Part shown: in pieces, positions 18,256-26,895 of the stretch | How the letters are laid out: each line of letters starts with the position of its first letter | Numbering within the stretch: the first letter of the stretch is position 1 | From: Hyphomicrobiales bacterium | GTDB taxonomy: Bacteria; Pseudomonadota; Alphaproteobacteria; Rhizobiales; Rhizobiaceae | Direction: 5' to 3' | Length of the DNA stretch: 64,000 nucleotides | Assembly (NCBI GenBank): GCA_900469445.1 | Contig: UBXM01000040.1 | Location: 62,001 to 126,000, forward strand | Position numbers and translations under genes: made by a program | Notes under the pieces: generated by a model | Seen by the model: only the letters and a program-made list of their open reading frames with translations | Told to the model about the DNA's origin: nothing | The model's database searches: none

Positions 18256-18977
18256 AGCTCATCCCGGAGAATTTTTCCCATATCGCGGACGAATATGTGC
18301 TCGGCCTGCTTGGCGACGCAGAGGTGGCCGAGGTGGAAAACGAGATCGAGCGCAATGCCGTATTGGCCACTGCGGTTGCGGAGGCACGGGAACGGTTTCT
18401 GCCGCTCGACACCACTGTCGATCCCGCCGCAGTTTCTCCCGTGCTCTGGGACGCCATCGCCACCCGGCTACCGCAACAGGCGCCGACAGAGGTGCCCTCC
18501 ATCGCTTCGGTTTCGCCGAGGGTTCCGATAGCCGAGAACGACAATCCGCGTTCCGGCTGGCGGGCGACCGCCATTTCGGCGATTGCCGCGTCGCTGATCC
18601 TTGCCGTCGGGCTGGTGTGGAGCGTGACGCGGACAGTCGAGCCACTGGTGGTGGCCGTGCTTGTCAACGAGGCGGGCGAAGTGCAGGCGGTGGTCGAGGA
18701 TTTCGGCAACGATACGGCCAGCATCAGGCTGCTGACGGATTTTGCCGTGCCCGAGGACAAGACGATGCAGGTCTGGACGCTTCCTTCCCGCGAGATGGGA
18801 CCGATGTCGCTCGGCCTGCTGGAGGATGCCCATTCGGCCAGACTGAGCGGATCGGCGCTGCCCAGGCCGCAGGATGCGCAGCTTTACGAAATCACGCTGG
18901 AACAGGCAGGCGGCTCGCCGACAGGGCGTCCGACAGGACCGATCCTCGCCAAGGGGTTTGCCAAGCTGGCGCGTTGA
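18252..18977 (+). CDS. RskA-like anti-sigma factor
   Basis: A 241-residue single-span membrane protein. The cytoplasmic N-terminus (HIADEYVLGLLGDAEVAEVE) is the sigma-binding helical region; it lacks the Cys/His zinc motif of ZAS-type anti-sigma factors. A membrane span lies near 106-127 (ISAIAASLILAVGLVWSV), and the rest is a periplasmic RskA-type domain (DKTMQVWTLP). It presumably holds the sigma factor encoded by the overlapping upstream gene inactive until a signal releases it. The signal is unknown. Confidence 0.85.
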   Translation: MKLIPENFSHIADEYVLGLLGDAEVAEVENEIERNAVLATAVAEARERFLPLDTTVDPAAVSPVLWDAIATRLPQQAPTEVPSIASVSPRVPIAENDNPRSGWRATAISAIAASLILAVGLVWSVTRTVEPLVVAVLVNEAGEVQAVVEDFGNDTASIRLLTDFAVPEDKTMQVWTLPSREMGPMSLGLLEDAHSARLSGSALPRPQDAQLYEITLEQAGGSPTGRPTGPILAKGFAKLAR

Positions 18978-19081
18978 CAGCATCCGGTCGAGGTGGTGCA
19001 ACCCCTGCCTTGGGATAATTGCGTATAGGGCTTCCTCGATTATTCTCCGCGTCACGGAAGGGGTTTATCGGGGAGGATTTG

Positions 19082-20008
19082 ATGGCGGAGACCGTGAAGG
19101 CAGTATCCCGCCCGCTCGGCGAGGCTGTAACCCTGACCTGTCGGGATGGCGTGGTTCTGCATGGTCACGTTTGGCCGGCCCGAGGGCAAGCGATCGCGCG
19201 GGTCATCATCAATCCCGCCACCGGGGTTCTCGCCCGCTACTACCACTATTATGCAAACTTCCTTGCCGGTGAAGGGTTCGAGGTGCTGACCTACGACTAT
19301 CGCGGCATCGGCCCGTCACGGCCTGCAGACCTGCGCGGCTGCGATTATCGCTGGCGGGACTGGGGCGAGCAGGATTTCGATGCGGCGCTGCGGTTCATGG
19401 GTGGAAGGGAGCCGGAACTTCCGCTGATGGTGGTCGGGCACAGTATCGGCGGTTACCTGCCGGGACTTTCGCCGGAAGCCCACAGGATCGACCGGATGCT
19501 GACGATGGGCGCGCAATATGCCTGGTGGGGCGACTATGCGGCCGGCCACCGCCTGAGGCTTTTCTGGCGCTGGCACATGGTGATGCCGGCATTGACCGCG
19601 ATCTACGGTTATTTCCCGGGCAGGAAGCTCGGCTGGCTGGAAGACCTTCCGGCAGGTGTGGCCAATGAATGGAGCTTTCGCGGCCCCCGTATGGAACGCA
19701 CGCATCCGGCGCATGAGCGCGGCGATGTGCTTGCCCGCTTTGCCGCCGTCACCGCGCCGATCCTGGCTATCTCAGTCACCGACGACGATATCGGTTCGGC
19801 CGCCGCCATACGCCGGACGCTCTCCTACTACCAAAATGCCGAGCGGATCGAAGCCAGTCTCTCGCCGTCATTTTACGGGCTCGACGCAATCGGTCATTTC
19901 AGCCTGTTTCATTCCCGGAATGCTGACGGTTTCTGGAAGGATACGCTGCACTGGCTGAAGGATGGCGTGAACCCCTGGCAACCCAGCGGAGGCCGCGCTT
20001 CGGTTTGA
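19082..20008 (+). CDS. Alpha/beta hydrolase
   Basis: A 308-residue cytoplasmic hydrolase with the serine nucleophile in the elbow GHSIGG (about residue 121), an oxyanion region NPATGV, the strand motif YDYRGIGPS and a late His in DAIGHFSLF. An acid is provided by the TDDD segment. Substrate unknown. The start at 19082 has a strong GGGGAGGA site; a longer frame to 19019 lacks one. It follows the sigma/anti-sigma operon by about 100 bp and may read from its own promoter. Confidence 0.85.
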   Translation: MAETVKAVSRPLGEAVTLTCRDGVVLHGHVWPARGQAIARVIINPATGVLARYYHYYANFLAGEGFEVLTYDYRGIGPSRPADLRGCDYRWRDWGEQDFDAALRFMGGREPELPLMVVGHSIGGYLPGLSPEAHRIDRMLTMGAQYAWWGDYAAGHRLRLFWRWHMVMPALTAIYGYFPGRKLGWLEDLPAGVANEWSFRGPRMERTHPAHERGDVLARFAAVTAPILAISVTDDDIGSAAAIRRTLSYYQNAERIEASLSPSFYGLDAIGHFSLFHSRNADGFWKDTLHWLKDGVNPWQPSGGRASV

Positions 20009-20084
20009 GACAGGTCAATGTGCGACAATGCGCCGGTGCGAAGATGATCTCGACCAGGGAGGTCATCCAAGCGAGGTCAACACA

Positions 20085-20522
20085 ATGTTCAAACATCTCC
20101 TTATCCCGACCGACGGCTCGCCGCTGTCGACGCAGGCACTCGAAAAGGCACTCGATTTTGCACGCGAAAGCAATGCCCAGGTGACGGTGCTGGCGGTGAT
20201 CGAACCGCTGCAGGTGTTTACCGTCTATCCCGTCGGCATGGACATCGCCTATGCCGAATACGAGCAGCGGGCGAACGAGCAGGCAGACGGTATTCTGGCC
20301 GATGCGAAGGCCGCCGCCGCACAGCGTGATCTGACCTGCGAGGCTGTGAAGGTCCAGAGCGTCGACCCGGCCGGCTGCATCGTCAAGACGGCGGAAAAAC
20401 ATGGCTGCGACGCGATCGTCATGGCGTCGCATGGACGTTCGGGCTTCAAGGCCTTCATGCTGGGCAGCGTGACGATGAAGGTGCTGGCCGGATCGAAACT
20501 GCCGGTGCTGGTCTACAGGTAG
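20085..20522 (+). CDS. Universal stress protein (UspA family)
   Basis: A 145-residue single-domain Usp. It begins MFKHLLIPTDGSPLS and ends with the ATP-binding motif MASHGRSGFKAFMLGS followed by KLPVLVYR, so it should bind ATP. Such proteins support survival under stress; the precise role is unknown. GCGAGG lies upstream of the ATG, whereas the longer frame from 20028 has no ribosome site. Confidence 0.9.
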   Translation: MFKHLLIPTDGSPLSTQALEKALDFARESNAQVTVLAVIEPLQVFTVYPVGMDIAYAEYEQRANEQADGILADAKAAAAQRDLTCEAVKVQSVDPAGCIVKTAEKHGCDAIVMASHGRSGFKAFMLGSVTMKVLAGSKLPVLVYR

Positions 20523-20562
20523 GGCACTTGCGTTCTGCCGGCGCTTCCGGTTTCTAGCCACG

Positions 20563-20835
20563 ATGAGCATGGATTTGGCGACGATACGGCACGCCGGCTG
20601 GACCTTCTGGGACCCGATCGGACTGAAACACGGAGATCAACCGCCCGAGGAGGCTGTCGACGAATATGACAGCTATCTCGTGCAGGTGATCCACATGTTG
20701 CGCCATGGAGAGCCGGTGGACATGGCGATCGACTTCCTGATGGAGATCGAAAGCGAGCACATGGCGCTGGGACTGCAGCCGGATGCGCGGGATCGCGCAA
20801 CGGAAACGGTCAAGGCGTTGCAGGAGCTGGCTTAG
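20563..20835 (+). CDS. Small conserved acidic protein of unknown function
   Basis: A 90-residue acidic protein with WTFWDPIGLK near the N-terminus, followed by DEYDSYLVQVIHMLRHGE and DFLMEIESEHMAL. The WDPIG...EYD..Y pattern recalls small proteins of the YugE/DUF1871 type, but that is only an impression. No signal peptide or membrane segment. It is 40 bp after the uspA-like gene and could be cotranscribed. Confidence 0.65.
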   Translation: MSMDLATIRHAGWTFWDPIGLKHGDQPPEEAVDEYDSYLVQVIHMLRHGEPVDMAIDFLMEIESEHMALGLQPDARDRATETVKALQELA

Positions 20836-20867
20836 AGCGCTTCCGTCCCGAGACGGATGAAGAAGGA

Positions 20868-21599
20868 TCAGCCCATCAAGCTGCCGTAGCGCACGGAATA
20901 GATGCGGTCGCGGCCAAGAAGGTGGGCGACCAGCGTTTCCTGGCGGAACAGGCCCTGCATCGCCTTGTGGCGGAGGTCGAGGCCGCCGGTGAGAACGCCG
21001 AAAGCCGGCATGAGCAGACGATGACCATCGCTGGCGAAACACGGACGACGAACCGACTTTTCGCGACGGCGCACGGTGGCGGCGGGATGAAGGTGCCCGG
21101 CGATCTCGCCCTTCGACGAGATCAGGCTGGGCTCATGGCGGAAGACGAGACCGCCATAGACGAGTTCGTCGCTGGATATGCCCGGCAGGTCTGTCGTGCC
21201 ATCGGGATCGTGATTGCCGTTGATCCAGATCCAGTCGCGGCCGCGGGCCATGTCGGCGATCATTTTTCGCAGGTCCGTTGGTAGATGTTCGGAGCCCTTG
21301 CGATCATGGAAATTGTCGCCGAGCGAAACGACGACCTTGGGATCGTAGCGTGCGATGACGGCCGAAAGGATGTTGAGCGTGGCGATCGTGTCATAGGGCG
21401 GCAGCATCATGCCGCGCCGGGCGAAGGCCGCGCCTTTTTCCAGATGCAGGTCGGAGACGACGAGCATGCCGGTTTCCGGCAGGTAAAGACCACCCAGCGG
21501 ATCGCAGACGGCAGCAACGCCGTGGACGAGGATTTCCTCGGTTCCGGTCGCTTGGCTTGTGCCGATCATGGTGCGGGCTGCGAGCCCGAGGCGGTGCAT
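20868..21599 (-). CDS. pdeM: Ligase-associated DNA damage response endonuclease PdeM
   Basis: A 243-residue calcineurin-like metallophosphoesterase with all metal motifs: DLHLEKG, GDNFHD, NGNHD and GHLHP. This size and sequence type is PdeM, the phosphoesterase of the bacterial Lhr/ligase DNA-repair cluster. A GTG directly upstream (21602) is an equally possible start. Its partner helicase is the next gene upstream, separated by 210 bp of repeat-bearing DNA. The associated ligase and exonuclease are not in the window. Confidence 0.88.
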   Translation of the reverse strand: MHRLGLAARTMIGTSQATGTEEILVHGVAAVCDPLGGLYLPETGMLVVSDLHLEKGAAFARRGMMLPPYDTIATLNILSAVIARYDPKVVVSLGDNFHDRKGSEHLPTDLRKMIADMARGRDWIWINGNHDPDGTTDLPGISSDELVYGGLVFRHEPSLISSKGEIAGHLHPAATVRRREKSVRRPCFASDGHRLLMPAFGVLTGGLDLRHKAMQGLFRQETLVAHLLGRDRIYSVRYGSLMG

Positions 21600-21660
21600 C
21601 ACGGTTTGTTCGTCTTTCGGTTTGGGCTACGGCCCTGTAGTGCCCTTGTTTGCCTGTGCG

Positions 21661-21689
21661 TGGATCCTCGGGTCAAGCCCGAGGATGAC
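21661..21689. repeat. 29-bp inverted repeat, copy 1
   Basis: Bases 21661-21689 are the exact reverse complement of 21775-21803. Each copy is itself a hairpin with arms ATCCTCGGG/CCCGAGGAT and a 5-nt loop. This sequence type is a widespread alphaproteobacterial intergenic repeat. Confidence 0.75.
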
Positions 21690-21774
21690 AACCCAGAGGG
21701 AATGCTACGGTGCCACAAGAGATGTCACACCATGGCGAAACGGCTATGTTGAGCAAGCCGCCTACCCCACGCTC

Positions 21775-21803
21775 GTCATCCTCGGGCTTGACCCGAGGAT
21801 CCA
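21775..21803. repeat. 29-bp inverted repeat, copy 2
   Basis: The reverse complement of 21661-21689, 85 bp away and just after the helicase stop. Together the copies could fold into one long stem or two hairpins and may end helicase transcription. Confidence 0.75.
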
Positions 21804-21813
21804 AACGCAAGCT

Positions 21814-24336
21814 CTACAATCCCGCCTCCGCAATCAACTCGTCCGCAGCCTCTTGCAATACTGCGTCCTGCGCCTCGCCCGGCACGTTTTCCTTGCCGAT
21901 TTCCAGCATGATCGGCACCGCCAAGGGCGAAACGCGATCGAGGTCACGGTGGGTGATGTGGCCCTTGATTCTCGACAGCATATCGCCCAGGCGGCCGATA
22001 TCCAAAAGTCCCGAAGCCGCATCGCGGCGTGTCGCTTCCAGAAGCACATGGTCGGGTTCGTGGGAGCGCAGCACGTCATAAATCAGGTCGGTCGAGACCG
22101 TGACCTGGCGGCCGGTCTTTTCCTTGCCGGGATGGCGGCGTTCGATCAAACCGGAAATCACGGCACAATTGCGGAAGGTGCGCTTGAGCATGTAACTTTC
22201 GTCGAGCCAGGCTTCGAGATCATCGCCCAGCATGTCTTCATCGAAGAGGTCGGAGAGGCTGAGGGAACCGTCCGCGATCATCGCACCCAAATCGTTGAGG
22301 CCCCAGATGGCGAGCGAATAATCGGTGGCAACAAAGCCGAGAGGGCGGGCGCCGGCGCGCTCCAGACGGCGGGTGAGCAGCATGCCGAGCGTCTGGTGCG
22401 CGAGACGTCCCTCGAAACAATAGGCGATCAGGAAGAAGCGTTTTCCACGCGGAAAAGTCTCGATCAGCAACTCATCCTGTTTCGGCAGCATGGAACGTTC
22501 GAGCTGGATCGATAGCCAGTCGCGCACCTGATCGGGCAGGCTCACCCGGCGATCAGGCTCGGCCAGCATGGCGCGCACTTGGTCGGCAAGGTATGTCGTG
22601 AGCGGGAATTTGCCGCCGGCATAGGCGGGGATTTTCGGGTCGAGCGAAAAGGCGTTGGAGACGAGGCATTCGTTTTCGCGGATGCCTTCAAAACGCAGCA
22701 CCTTTCCGGCAAACAGGAACGTATCTCCCTGCACCAGCTGCTCCAGAAAATATTCCTCGACCTTGCCGAGCGACATGCCGCCCCGGCCCAAAGTGCCCTT
22801 GGCATTACGTTTTACCAGTCGGACATTGAGTTCGGCGGCCTCGACGATGGTGCCCAAATTCATGCGGTATTGCTGGGCGATCTGCGGATTGGAGACCCGC
22901 CAGCGGCCGTCCTCCATTTTCCGGATTTTGGCATAACGTTCATAGGTGCGCAGCGCATACCCGCCGGTGGCGACGAAATCGACGATGCGCTCGAACATTT
23001 CCCATTTGAGCCCGGCATAGGGAGAGGCGGAGGTGATCTCGTCGTAGAGTTCGAGCGGATCGAAGGGTTCGGCGCAGGCCATGCCGAGCACGTGCTGGGC
23101 GAGAACATCGAGCGCCCCCTCGCCCACCGGCGGCGTGTCCTGCGCACCGAGATAATTGGCGTCGAGCGCTGCCTGGCATTCCATCACCTCGAACCGGTTG
23201 GCGGGGACGAGGATGGCTTTCGAGGGTTCATCCATGCGGTGATTGGCGCGGCCGATGCGCTGGGCAAGGCGTGACGCGCCCTTTGGTGCGCCGACATGGA
23301 CGACGAGATCGATGTCGCCCCAGTCGATCCCCATGTCGAGCGTCGAGGTGGCGACGACGGCGCGCAACCTGTTATCGGCCATCGCGGCTTCCACCTTGCG
23401 GCGCTGGCCGGCATCGAGCGAGCCGTGATGCAGCGCAATCGGCAGATTGTCCTCGTTGATGGTCCAGAGCGTCTGGAACAGAAGCTCGGCCTGGAAGCGG
23501 GTGTTGACGAAGATCAGCGTCGTCTTGTGACGTTTGATCTCCTTATAGACTTCGGGGATGGCATAGGTGGAGACATGGCCGGACCAGGGGATGCGGGTTT
23601 CGGTGCCGAGAATGGTGATATCGGGGGCAGCACCGCCGGTGACATGGACAAGGCCGGCGGGTGGCGAAGGGTTTTCACCTTGGGGGACCAGCCAGCGTTG
23701 CAGGTTCATCGGGTCGGCGACCGTGGCGGAAAGACCGATCGTCTGCATGTTTGGCGCGTGTTTTCTGAGGCGCGCAAGACCGAGGGAAAGGAGATGGCCG
23801 CGCTTGGAGGTGACGAGTGAATGCAGCTCGTCGAGGACCACGTATTTCAGGTCCTTGAAAAAACGTTCCGCTTCCTTGTTGGCGAGCAGCAGCGCCACCT
23901 GCTCAGGTGTGGTCAGCAGGATATCGGGCGGATTGAGTTTCTGGCGCTGGCGTTTGGCCTGCGGTGTATCGCCAGTGCGATTTTCCACCGTGACCGCCAG
24001 CCCCATCTCGTTGACTGGCTTCATCAGGTTGCGCTCGATATCGACCGTCAGCGCTTTCAAGGGCGAAATATAAAGCGTGTGGATGCCGGTGAACGCCGAA
24101 CCGGGCGGAATTTTTCCACGCGCAACGAGATCGGTGAGCGACGGCAGAAAACCCGCCAGCGTCTTGCCGGCACCGGTGGGCGCAATCAGCAGCATGTTTT
24201 CGCCGGCTTGCGCCCTGCCGAGAAGTTCCAGCTGGTGGGCACGGGGAGCCCATCCCTTTTCCGCGAACCATTTCAGGAACGGGCGGGGAAGAGTGGCGGC
24301 CTGGCTGCCGGAGGGTTTGGTTTCGACGAGATCCAC
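21814..24336 (-). CDS. Ligase-associated DNA damage response DEXH helicase (Lhr-like)
   Basis: An 840-residue SF2 helicase of the Lhr type: HQLELLGRAQ (Q-motif region), Walker A APTGAGKT, Walker B/DEXH as LDELHSL, motif III GLSATV, motif VI QRIGRANHR, then the winged-helix and C-terminal DEAD-associated domain. It unwinds DNA in repair together with PdeM, a ligase and an exonuclease; the last two are elsewhere. Start uncertain: GTG 24336 has GGAAAG upstream and gives a short family-like leader, while GTG 24390 would add 18 basic residues and begin 9 bp from the rrf2 operator. Confidence 0.88.
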   Translation of the reverse strand: MDLVETKPSGSQAATLPRPFLKWFAEKGWAPRAHQLELLGRAQAGENMLLIAPTGAGKTLAGFLPSLTDLVARGKIPPGSAFTGIHTLYISPLKALTVDIERNLMKPVNEMGLAVTVENRTGDTPQAKRQRQKLNPPDILLTTPEQVALLLANKEAERFFKDLKYVVLDELHSLVTSKRGHLLSLGLARLRKHAPNMQTIGLSATVADPMNLQRWLVPQGENPSPPAGLVHVTGGAAPDITILGTETRIPWSGHVSTYAIPEVYKEIKRHKTTLIFVNTRFQAELLFQTLWTINEDNLPIALHHGSLDAGQRRKVEAAMADNRLRAVVATSTLDMGIDWGDIDLVVHVGAPKGASRLAQRIGRANHRMDEPSKAILVPANRFEVMECQAALDANYLGAQDTPPVGEGALDVLAQHVLGMACAEPFDPLELYDEITSASPYAGLKWEMFERIVDFVATGGYALRTYERYAKIRKMEDGRWRVSNPQIAQQYRMNLGTIVEAAELNVRLVKRNAKGTLGRGGMSLGKVEEYFLEQLVQGDTFLFAGKVLRFEGIRENECLVSNAFSLDPKIPAYAGGKFPLTTYLADQVRAMLAEPDRRVSLPDQVRDWLSIQLERSMLPKQDELLIETFPRGKRFFLIAYCFEGRLAHQTLGMLLTRRLERAGARPLGFVATDYSLAIWGLNDLGAMIADGSLSLSDLFDEDMLGDDLEAWLDESYMLKRTFRNCAVISGLIERRHPGKEKTGRQVTVSTDLIYDVLRSHEPDHVLLEATRRDAASGLLDIGRLGDMLSRIKGHITHRDLDRVSPLAVPIMLEIGKENVPGEAQDAVLQEAADELIAEAGL

Positions 24337-24398
24337 GCGGGAAAGATAAGCTTTCCGGAGACGAAAAGAAGGCCTCTTGACTCGCGACACATAATCAT

Positions 24399-24413
24399 GG
24401 ATAAATTTTATCC
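24399..24413. promoter_or_regulatory. Rrf2-type operator palindrome
   Basis: GGATAAATTTTATCC is a perfect palindrome with 7-bp arms around one base, 17 bp before the rrf2 start and in the gap to the divergent helicase gene. Rrf2 family repressors bind AT-rich dyads of this kind and often autoregulate. Confidence 0.6.
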
Positions 24414-24430
24414 GTAATTAGGAGATAGCA

Positions 24431-24934
24431 ATGAAACTAAGTGACGGCGTCGAACAGGCAATCCACTGCGTCGGCATGCTCGCGGGCCTTTCCGAGGGCG
24501 GCGTTTTGTCGGCGGCGGCGCTTGCGGAATTCCACGGCGTTTCGGTGAGCTATCTTCTCAAGCACCTGCAGGCGCTTTCCGGCGCCGGTCTCGTTTCCAC
24601 CATACCCGGCCCGAAGGGTGGTTATCGGCTGGCGCGGCCGGCAGACGAGATCACCCTGCTCGATATCGTGCTGGCCGTGGAAGGACCTGCACCGGCCTTT
24701 CGTTGCGCGGAAATCCGCCAGCGTGGGCCGAACCCTCTGCCGGGCCGCTATTTCACCAAGCCCTGCGGAATCAATGCGGCGATGCTGAAGGCCGAAAAAG
24801 CCTATCGCGCCGAACTCGCCAAGGTGACGATGGCATCGATCCTCTCGGACCTTGCGGCAGACGATGACGGCGGGATCGCCGCCCGCGGCTGTGCCTTCAT
24901 GGAACTGAACGAGCGCAAATCGGCCCGTGGATAG
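24431..24934 (+). CDS. Rrf2 family transcriptional regulator
   Basis: A 167-residue Rrf2 protein. The winged helix includes VSVSYLLKHLQALSGAGLV and PGPKGGYRLARP. The effector region has Cys residues in FRCAEIRQRG and YFTKPCGINAAM, in the place where other members bind an Fe-S cluster or sense redox, plus a late CAFMEL. GGAGATAG precedes the ATG. An operator-like palindrome overlaps its promoter. The next gene encodes an AhpD-like CxxC protein, a frequent target of such regulators, so redox or peroxide response is a fair inference. Confidence 0.9.
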   Translation: MKLSDGVEQAIHCVGMLAGLSEGGVLSAAALAEFHGVSVSYLLKHLQALSGAGLVSTIPGPKGGYRLARPADEITLLDIVLAVEGPAPAFRCAEIRQRGPNPLPGRYFTKPCGINAAMLKAEKAYRAELAKVTMASILSDLAADDDGGIAARGCAFMELNERKSARG

Positions 24935-25019
24935 GGCCAAAAACCCTGGATCATTTCACCGCAATTCCGGACGCAAAACCGCAATGCGCTTTGCTGGAAT
25001 TGCTCAAAAGGAGACGACC

Positions 25020-25481
25020 ATGCATCCGCGTTTCAATCCCTTCAAAGCCAGCCAGGAAGCCTATAAGGCGGTGATGGCGCTGGAAGACTATGTGCAGAAA
25101 TCAGGACTGGAGCGCCGCTTCATCCACCTGATCAAGCTTCGCGCCTCGATCATCAACGGCTGCGCCTTTTGCGTCGACATGCATGTGAAGGAAAGCCGCC
25201 ATGAGGGGCTTTCCGAACAGTGGATCAACCTGATGAGCGTGTGGTGGGAATCGCCGGTCTATGACGAGCGCGAACGTGCCCTGCTGGGATGGGTCGACTC
25301 GGTCACGAAGATTGCCGAAACGGGTATTCCCGACAGTGCCTATGAGCCGTTGAAGGCGCATTTTTCCGAAGAAGAGATGGTCAAGATCACGGTGGCGATC
25401 GGGGCGATCAACATCTGGAACCGGCTGGCCGTCGGCTTCCGGTCACAGCACCCGATCGACAAGGTGGCAAACGCCGCCTGA
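25020..25481 (+). CDS. Carboxymuconolactone decarboxylase/AhpD-like protein
   Basis: A 153-residue all-helical protein of the CMD family with the redox motif NGCAFCVDMHVKE (about residues 48-60), as in AhpD-type alkylhydroperoxidases. It probably reduces peroxides with the CxxC pair. The start at 25020 follows AAAAGGAGACG; the longer frame overlapping rrf2 has no ribosome site. It lies 85 bp after rrf2, probably in the same transcription unit. Confidence 0.88.
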   Translation: MHPRFNPFKASQEAYKAVMALEDYVQKSGLERRFIHLIKLRASIINGCAFCVDMHVKESRHEGLSEQWINLMSVWWESPVYDERERALLGWVDSVTKIAETGIPDSAYEPLKAHFSEEEMVKITVAIGAINIWNRLAVGFRSQHPIDKVANAA

Positions 25482-25493
25482 GCCCGAGAGAAG

Positions 25494-26138
25494 CTATCGG
25501 ACGATATAACGATCGGTGCGGTGGTTGATGGCGAGCGTCAGGTTCAGCGTCACCGCCGCAACGATCGAGCAAGCGATGACGAAGGGGCTGGCGACGAAGA
25601 AAGACAGGATCAGCACGACGCAATCCAGTCCCAGTTGCACGAAGCCTGCGCGCCAGCCGAACCTGTCCTGCAGGTAGAGCGCCAGAATGCCGAAGCCACC
25701 GAGCGATGCCCGGTGGCGGAAGAGAACCAGCATGCCGCAGCCGATCAGCAGGCCGCCGAACAAAGCGGCCGTGATCGGCTCGATGCTGTCAAAGGCGATG
25801 AGTTTCGGCAGGATGCCGGTCAGGACCGAGGTGAGCGCCACGGCGGCGAAAGTCTTGATCGTGAAAGCGAGGCCGAGGCGCTTATAGGCCAGCCAGTAGA
25901 ATGGCAGGTTCAATACGAAAAAGGCCGTGCCGAAGCTGACATCGATGGAATAACGCAAGAGAAAACCGAGGCCGGCCGTGCCGCCGATCATAAGATGGGC
26001 GGTGGCCAGCATGGTGACGCCCAAAGCCGCCAGCATGGAGCCGGCGGCAATCCCCTGAATATCCTCGATGATCGAGTGCTTTTCTGTCGAGGAGGCCCAG
26101 AAACCGATCGGGCTTTTCTTGTCGGTCGCCTCCGTCAT
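25494..26138 (-). CDS. YitT family membrane protein, paralogue A
   Basis: A 214-residue inner-membrane protein with five to six hydrophobic segments. Family-like stretches are HSIIEDIQGIAAGSMLAALG, IGGTAGLGFLL and FRHRASLGGFGILALYLQDR. Function of the family is not established. The start at 26138 sits immediately after the stop of paralogue B (TGAGATG), giving tight coupling. It resembles paralogue B over nearly its whole length, including the C-terminal NHRTDRYIVR, so the pair arose by tandem duplication. Confidence 0.85.
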   Translation of the reverse strand: MTEATDKKSPIGFWASSTEKHSIIEDIQGIAAGSMLAALGVTMLATAHLMIGGTAGLGFLLRYSIDVSFGTAFFVLNLPFYWLAYKRLGLAFTIKTFAAVALTSVLTGILPKLIAFDSIEPITAALFGGLLIGCGMLVLFRHRASLGGFGILALYLQDRFGWRAGFVQLGLDCVVLILSFFVASPFVIACSIVAAVTLNLTLAINHRTDRYIVR

Positions 26139-26139
26139 C

Positions 26140-26790
26140 TCAACGCACCGCGATATACCGGTCGGACCGGTGGTTGATGGTGAGAAGCAGGTTGAGGACA
26201 ACGGCGCTGAGGAGCGACCAGAGGACCGTCATCGGGCTGACCACGAAGAAGGCTGCTGCCATGACGCAGAGATCGAAGGCAAGCTGGACGAGACCGGCGG
26301 GCACCTTGAACCGATCCTGGATGTAGATGGCGAGAATGCCGATGCCGCCGAGCGAGGCACGGTGACGGTAAAGCCCAAGCAGACCGAAGCCGATCAGGAT
26401 GCCGCCGAGCAGCGCCGCCCAGAAGGGATCGAGATGCTGGATGACGATGAATTTGCGCTCAAGCTCGGTGATGAAGGAGACCATCAGGATGGCGACGAAG
26501 GTCTTGAAGGAAAAACCGAGGCCGAGGCGTTTGAACGAGAGATAATAGAAGGGCAGATTGACGACGAAGAACAACACGCCGAAGGGGATATCGAAAGCGT
26601 AATGCAGGAGGAAGGCGACACCGGCCGTGCCGCTGGTCAGAAACCCCGCCTGGCTCAGGAAATAGAGGCCGAGGGCTGCGACCATGGCGCTGATGAAAAT
26701 ACCCTGCGCGTCTTCCAGCTTGGTATGACGTGCGGGATCCAGGCTATAAAAGCCCAGCCGGCGTTTCTGCGCGCTCTGTTCGTCGGCCAA
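26140..26790 (-). CDS. YitT family membrane protein, paralogue B
   Basis: A 216-residue membrane protein with the same layout as paralogue A: LEDAQGIFISAMVAALG, TSGTAGVAFLL, YRHRASLGGIGILAIYIQDR and NHRSDRYIAVR. No ATG is available near the N-terminus. TTG 26790 is chosen because AAGGGGA lies 5 nt upstream; TTG 26814 would add 8 residues but has no ribosome site. The paralogue A start follows its stop directly. Confidence 0.82.
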   Translation of the reverse strand: MADEQSAQKRRLGFYSLDPARHTKLEDAQGIFISAMVAALGLYFLSQAGFLTSGTAGVAFLLHYAFDIPFGVLFFVVNLPFYYLSFKRLGLGFSFKTFVAILMVSFITELERKFIVIQHLDPFWAALLGGILIGFGLLGLYRHRASLGGIGILAIYIQDRFKVPAGLVQLAFDLCVMAAAFFVVSPMTVLWSLLSAVVLNLLLTINHRSDRYIAVR

Positions 26791-26895
26791 TTGGTTCCCC
26801 TTGTATTTCGGCAATTGTGCAATGCGATAGCGACTTCCTCAAGCGCCATCAACATGTCGTGAGGGCTTCAGGCGAAATCGCAAGAAAATAAGGGT

